Assembly: GCA_031398365.1 (NCBI GenBank)
Contig: JANNND010000130.1
Location: 1 to 21,684 of the forward strand
Reading direction: 5' to 3'
DNA length: 21,684 bases
From: JAFDVL01 sp031398365
GTDB taxonomy: Bacteria > Acidobacteriota > Blastocatellia > RBC074
Positions 21,673 to 21,684 of the stretch are shown one piece after another. The translations under genes were made by a program, and so were the position numbers. Under the pieces are notes generated by a model. It made no database searches and was not told where the DNA came from. It was given only the letters and a program-made list of their open reading frames with translations. Each line of letters begins with the position of its first letter. Position 1 is the stretch's first letter.

Positions 21673-21684
21673 AATTGCTCAAAG

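Overview
The window looks like a chromosomal segment of a Gram-negative heterotroph. The best guess is Acidobacteriota, possibly Blastocatellia, but this is an inference from style rather than from a marker gene. It rests on Tat-exported Gfo/Idh/MocA and enolase-superfamily enzymes, a Sec/lipoprotein-type (clade II-like) nitrous oxide reductase, many lipoproteins, and short-word inverted repeats in the intergenic spaces. No rRNA, tRNA, CRISPR array, insertion sequence or phage gene was seen.

Left part (1-9000), carbohydrate and housekeeping genes. On the minus strand lie a secreted esterase with a small four-helix membrane protein, a Tat-exported Gfo/Idh/MocA oxidoreductase divergent from an ACS-family MFS transporter (plus strand), a lipoprotein of unknown function, an M16 zinc peptidase, and a Tat-exported galactonate-dehydratase-like enolase-superfamily enzyme. 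The oxidoreductase, transporter and dehydratase together suggest uptake and processing of sugar acids. Between the membrane protein and the oxidoreductase is a roughly 250-bp nested palindrome resembling a MITE or REP element.

Right part (9057-20545), a combined NO and N2O reduction cluster, all on the minus strand. In transcription order: ric (iron-sulfur repair / NO stress), a monoheme c-type cytochrome lipoprotein, nosZ, a NosB-like four-helix membrane protein, nosD, nosF, a quinol-dependent NO reductase, nosL, an uncharacterised monoheme protein, and nosY. nosY is separated from nosF by three genes. nosD/nosF and nosL/monoheme protein overlap by ATGA. No nosR, nirS or nirK is present. The logic is a quinol-fed NO reductase making N2O, a periplasmic NosZ reducing it to N2, Nos maturation proteins (D, F, Y, L), and Ric for damage repair. 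A Crp/Fnr-type regulator without FNR iron-sulfur cysteines is divergent from ric. The spacer holds a perfect palindrome, TGACTTAAGTCA, placed as expected for a class II activator site in front of ric.

A window-scale pattern stands out. Six spacers contain inverted pairs of repetitive arms, from at least five unrelated word families, and each begins only 3-31 bp after a stop codon. One of them has become part of the nosD reading frame and supplies much of its apparent N-terminus. The right edge has a small convergent coiled-coil protein gene and a further copy of the GACAGGATT word family, cut by the window end.
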